Assembly: GCA_945861365.1 (NCBI GenBank)
Contig: CAMAUH010000194.1
Location: 1 to 7,746, forward strand
Length of the DNA stretch: 7,746 nucleotides
Origin: Candidatus Kuenenia stuttgartensis
GTDB taxonomy: Bacteria; Planctomycetota; UBA1135; UBA2386
Direction: 5' to 3'
Part shown: positions 6,230 to 7,746 of the stretch, piece after piece
Layout: each line of letters begins with the position of its first letter
Numbering within the stretch: position 1 is the stretch's first letter
Translations under genes and position numbers: made by a program
The notes under the pieces: generated by a model
Told to the model about the DNA's origin: nothing
What the model saw: only the letters and a program-made list of their open reading frames with translations
Database searches by the model: none

Positions 6230-6724
6230 TCAGAAGTCGCTGCCGAGCGCCAACACGATCTTGCGCGCGAGGTCCTCGACCAGTTCCAGCCGCGCCGAGG
6301 TCAGGTTCTCGCCGATCGGCGAACGGAACTCGGTCCGATCGAGGATGCGGCGTTCCAGCAGCACGTTGCCGGCGCGGCCGACGAGGCGCATCGTCACGCG
6401 GCCTTCGAAGGCGCCCTCGAGCACCGGGGCGGTCACCCGCTCGCCGTTGCCGGTCACCAGCGTGTTCTCGTCGGCGTTGGTGATCATCACCCTCAGCACG
6501 GCATCGGCGCGGCCGCGGTCGGCGAGCTCGAGGTCGGCGGAGACCGGCAGCTCGCGCGCGAGCACCGAGCCGAGTTCGACCTCGAGGCGCTGCCGGTAGG
6601 TGTCGTTGCCGACCACTTCGAGCGACACCGTGTGCACGCCGCGTTCGTGCAGTCCGGTGCCGACGGTGTAGCCGCAGCCGCCGAGCAGCAGGACCAGGAG
6701 CAGGCTGCGAGGGGTGCCGTGCAT
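6230..6724 (-). CDS. lptE: LptE-like lipopolysaccharide-assembly lipoprotein
   Basis: The product is 164 residues from the ATG one base after the preceding gene's stop. The signal peptide ends in the lipobox LGGC, and Cys17 is followed by Gly-Tyr, the CGYxxG start common among LptE proteins. The mature part reads like the family: GVHTVSLEVVGNDTYRQRLE (29-48), a helix ELGSVLARELP, then a segment with ADAVLRVMI (73-81), strands EGRVTMRLVGRAGNVLLERR (107-126), and a C-terminal helix (142-161). LptE plugs the LptD barrel that inserts lipopolysaccharide into the outer membrane. The family is divergent, so this rests on lipobox, length, layout and the neighbouring BamD-like gene, not on catalytic residues. 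An upstream in-frame extension to 6796 lies wholly inside the preceding gene and lacks a signal peptide at its start, so it was rejected. Confidence 0.78.
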   Translation of the reverse strand: MHGTPRSLLLVLLLGGCGYTVGTGLHERGVHTVSLEVVGNDTYRQRLEVELGSVLARELPVSADLELADRGRADAVLRVMITNADENTLVTGNGERVTAPVLEGAFEGRVTMRLVGRAGNVLLERRILDRTEFRSPIGENLTSARLELVEDLARKIVLALGSDF

Positions 6725-6725
6725 G

Positions 6726-7658
6726 TCAGTTGCCTGCCGGGGGAGCATCCGCCGGAGCCGGGCCCATGGCATCGCGCAGGCGCACCGCGTCGGCATGGCG
6801 GGTGGTGGTCGCGAACTCCTCGGCGGCGGCGCGGGTCAGGTGCAAGCGCTGCCCGGTCGGGTTGCCGACCGTGGCATAGAAGTCGGCGATCAGCAGGTGC
6901 CGTTCGATGCGCCACTCGAGCAGCGTCACCAGGGCCTCGCGCGCCGATTGCAGGATCTGCGGGTTCTCGGGCTCGGTGGTGAGGAACGCGCGCAGTTCGC
7001 GCACCGCGTGCTCCATGCGGTCGAGGTCGTACTCGGGGCCTTCGAGGCTGGCGACGATGCTCATCGCGAACCGGTACTGCGCGTAGACGAACCACTCGCC
7101 ATCGGGCTGGTTCAGCATCAGGTCGCGGAAGCGCGTCTGGGCGAGTTCGTAGTCCTCGTCGCCGAAGGCCAGGTCACCGAGGATGCGCAGCGCGTCGCCG
7201 TTGTGCGGATTGTCGGGATGCCGCGTGATCAGGTGTTCGAGGGCGACGCGGCCGCCGGTGCGGTCGGACCAGAAGAACAGGAAGCCGCCGTCGCTGGCGG
7301 CGAGGTACTTGCCGATCTCCCACACCAGCTCGCCGGCGGCGGGCCGCAGTTCACTGTGCGGGTAGTCGTCCGGGAACGAGCGCAGCACCTTGAAGGCTTC
7401 CCAGTGTTCGCCCTGGGCGACGTAGGTGCGCGCCAGCGCCAGGTCGCGGCGGTCGCGCAGGCGTTTGGGGCAGGCTTCTTCAGCGAGGGGCTCGAGCAGG
7501 TCCACGGCGCCTTCGTAGTCCTTGGCCGCGAACTGCGCTTCCGCCGTGGTGATCGTGCGGTCGGCTTCCGCTGGTGCCACCGGCGTCGCCGCGCAGGCGG
7601 CGATCCCGGCCAACAGGCCGAACCGGAGCCACGATGCTGCACGACCGCGCGGATGCAT
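6726..7658 (-). CDS. BamD-like TPR lipoprotein
   Basis: The product is 310 residues from the ATG at 7658. This start gives a sound lipoprotein signal peptide, with Arg4 and Arg6, a hydrophobic core and lipobox IAAC (Cys22). A GTG at 7724 would add 22 Arg/Pro-rich residues ahead of it. Helical TPR-like repeats follow at about 35-63 (AQFAAKDYEGAVDLLEPL), 70-102, 134-150 (ALEHLITRHPDNPH), 155-183 (ALRILGDLAFGDEDYELAQ) and 191-232 (YAQYRFAMS, ELRAFLTTEPENP). The acidic loop about 205-214 and the YAQYRFA helix recall BamD, the scaffold lipoprotein of the outer-membrane barrel assembly machine. E. coli BamD is 245 residues; the extra length lies in the segment GGFLFFWSDRTGG (124-136) and in a C-terminal region ending in a Pro/Ala tail. 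Other TPR lipoproteins of this kind exist, so the BamD assignment is likely but not certain. It heads the lptE-purE-purK operon. Confidence 0.72.
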   Translation of the reverse strand: MHPRGRAASWLRFGLLAGIAACAATPVAPAEADRTITTAEAQFAAKDYEGAVDLLEPLAEEACPKRLRDRRDLALARTYVAQGEHWEAFKVLRSFPDDYPHSELRPAAGELVWEIGKYLAASDGGFLFFWSDRTGGRVALEHLITRHPDNPHNGDALRILGDLAFGDEDYELAQTRFRDLMLNQPDGEWFVYAQYRFAMSIVASLEGPEYDLDRMEHAVRELRAFLTTEPENPQILQSAREALVTLLEWRIERHLLIADFYATVGNPTGQRLHLTRAAAEEFATTTRHADAVRLRDAMGPAPADAPPAGN

Positions 7659-7720
7659 CGGGACGATGTTCGTCGGCGACCGCGGTGCTCGCGAGAAGTT
7701 TCTGCGCGGCCGCGCCGCGT
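7659..7720 (-). other. Short leader of the minus-strand operon with hairpin and inverted repeat
   Basis: The 62 bases upstream of the BamD-like ATG probably hold the operon promoter or link it to a gene further right. CGCGGC-gcg-GCCGCG at 7705-7719 is a perfect 6-bp stem with a 3-base loop (minus strand) and overlaps a 12-base palindrome at 7704-7715. Next to it AGAA-gt-TTCT (7694-7703) is the only AT-richer patch. I see no convincing -35/-10 pair and no ribosome site. A terminator, an operator or chance are all possible. Confidence 0.25.
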
Positions 7721-7746
7721 TCACAGCTGGTGGAACAGCAGGGGCC
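7721..7746 (-). CDS. Possible 3' end of an upstream gene (last few codons only)
   Basis: On the minus strand one frame from the right edge reads PLLFHQL and then TGA at 7723-7721. If real it is the C-terminus of a gene upstream of the BamD-like gene, about 62 bases away. Seven codons cannot identify a family, and a random open frame of this length is common. Confidence 0.2.

Noticed and set aside
4659..6599. A 646-codon open frame on the plus strand, antisense to purK, purE and lptE.
   Set aside because: It is a mirror of three well-identified genes in GC-rich DNA. Its product is Arg/Ala/His-rich, has no recognisable motif, and starts and stops without relation to gene borders.
1..7746. A defence, toxin-antitoxin, prophage, CRISPR or other mobile system.
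   Set aside because: I found no transposase, integrase, nuclease, toxin, repeat array or att-like repeats on either strand. All substantial genes are explained by envelope, cation or purine functions, apart from one unknown lipoprotein.

Overview
The window is a gene-dense, very GC-rich stretch of a diderm (outer-membrane-bearing) bacterial chromosome. Nine protein genes fill almost all of it. I see no RNA genes, insertion sequences, CRISPR arrays, integrase genes or attachment sites, and no gap longer than about 65 bases. The outer-membrane signs are a WaaP/Kdo-type kinase, an LptE-like lipoprotein, a BamD-like lipoprotein and three lipobox signal peptides. The combination, and a secreted cyclophilin whose signal peptide ends in a Leu-Pro-Ala-Gln junction, would fit Planctomycetota or a similar deep diderm lineage. 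This is an inference from style and not a proven assignment.

Left half, plus strand (1-4529): a WaaP-like kinase cut by the left edge, a CgeB-type glycosyltransferase, a CNNM/CorC-type membrane protein with a CBS pair, a small lipoprotein of unknown function, and a secreted cyclophilin-type peptidyl-prolyl isomerase. The first four are packed with 4-base overlaps (GTGA, ATGA) or a 7-base gap, so they look like one translationally coupled operon. The cyclophilin follows after 39 bases and may have its own promoter. The kinase and glycosyltransferase probably decorate a surface glycan or lipopolysaccharide. The CNNM protein probably handles divalent cations at the inner membrane. The lipoprotein and the isomerase act outside the cytoplasm.

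Right half, minus strand (7658 down to 4557): a BamD-like TPR lipoprotein, an LptE-like lipoprotein, purE and purK, with junctions of 1 base, 6 bases and a 1-base overlap. This operon joins two outer-membrane assembly lipoproteins to the two enzymes that carboxylate AIR in purine synthesis. PurE is class I and is paired with PurK, so the route runs through N5-CAIR.

The two operons converge with only 27 bases between stop codons, and an imperfect hairpin spans that junction. Nothing in the window is clearly a new defence or mobile system. The most interesting items are the unusual gene company, the unexplained tryptophan-rich region after the kinase core, the orphan lipoprotein coupled to the CNNM gene, and the possibly leaderless cyclophilin gene.
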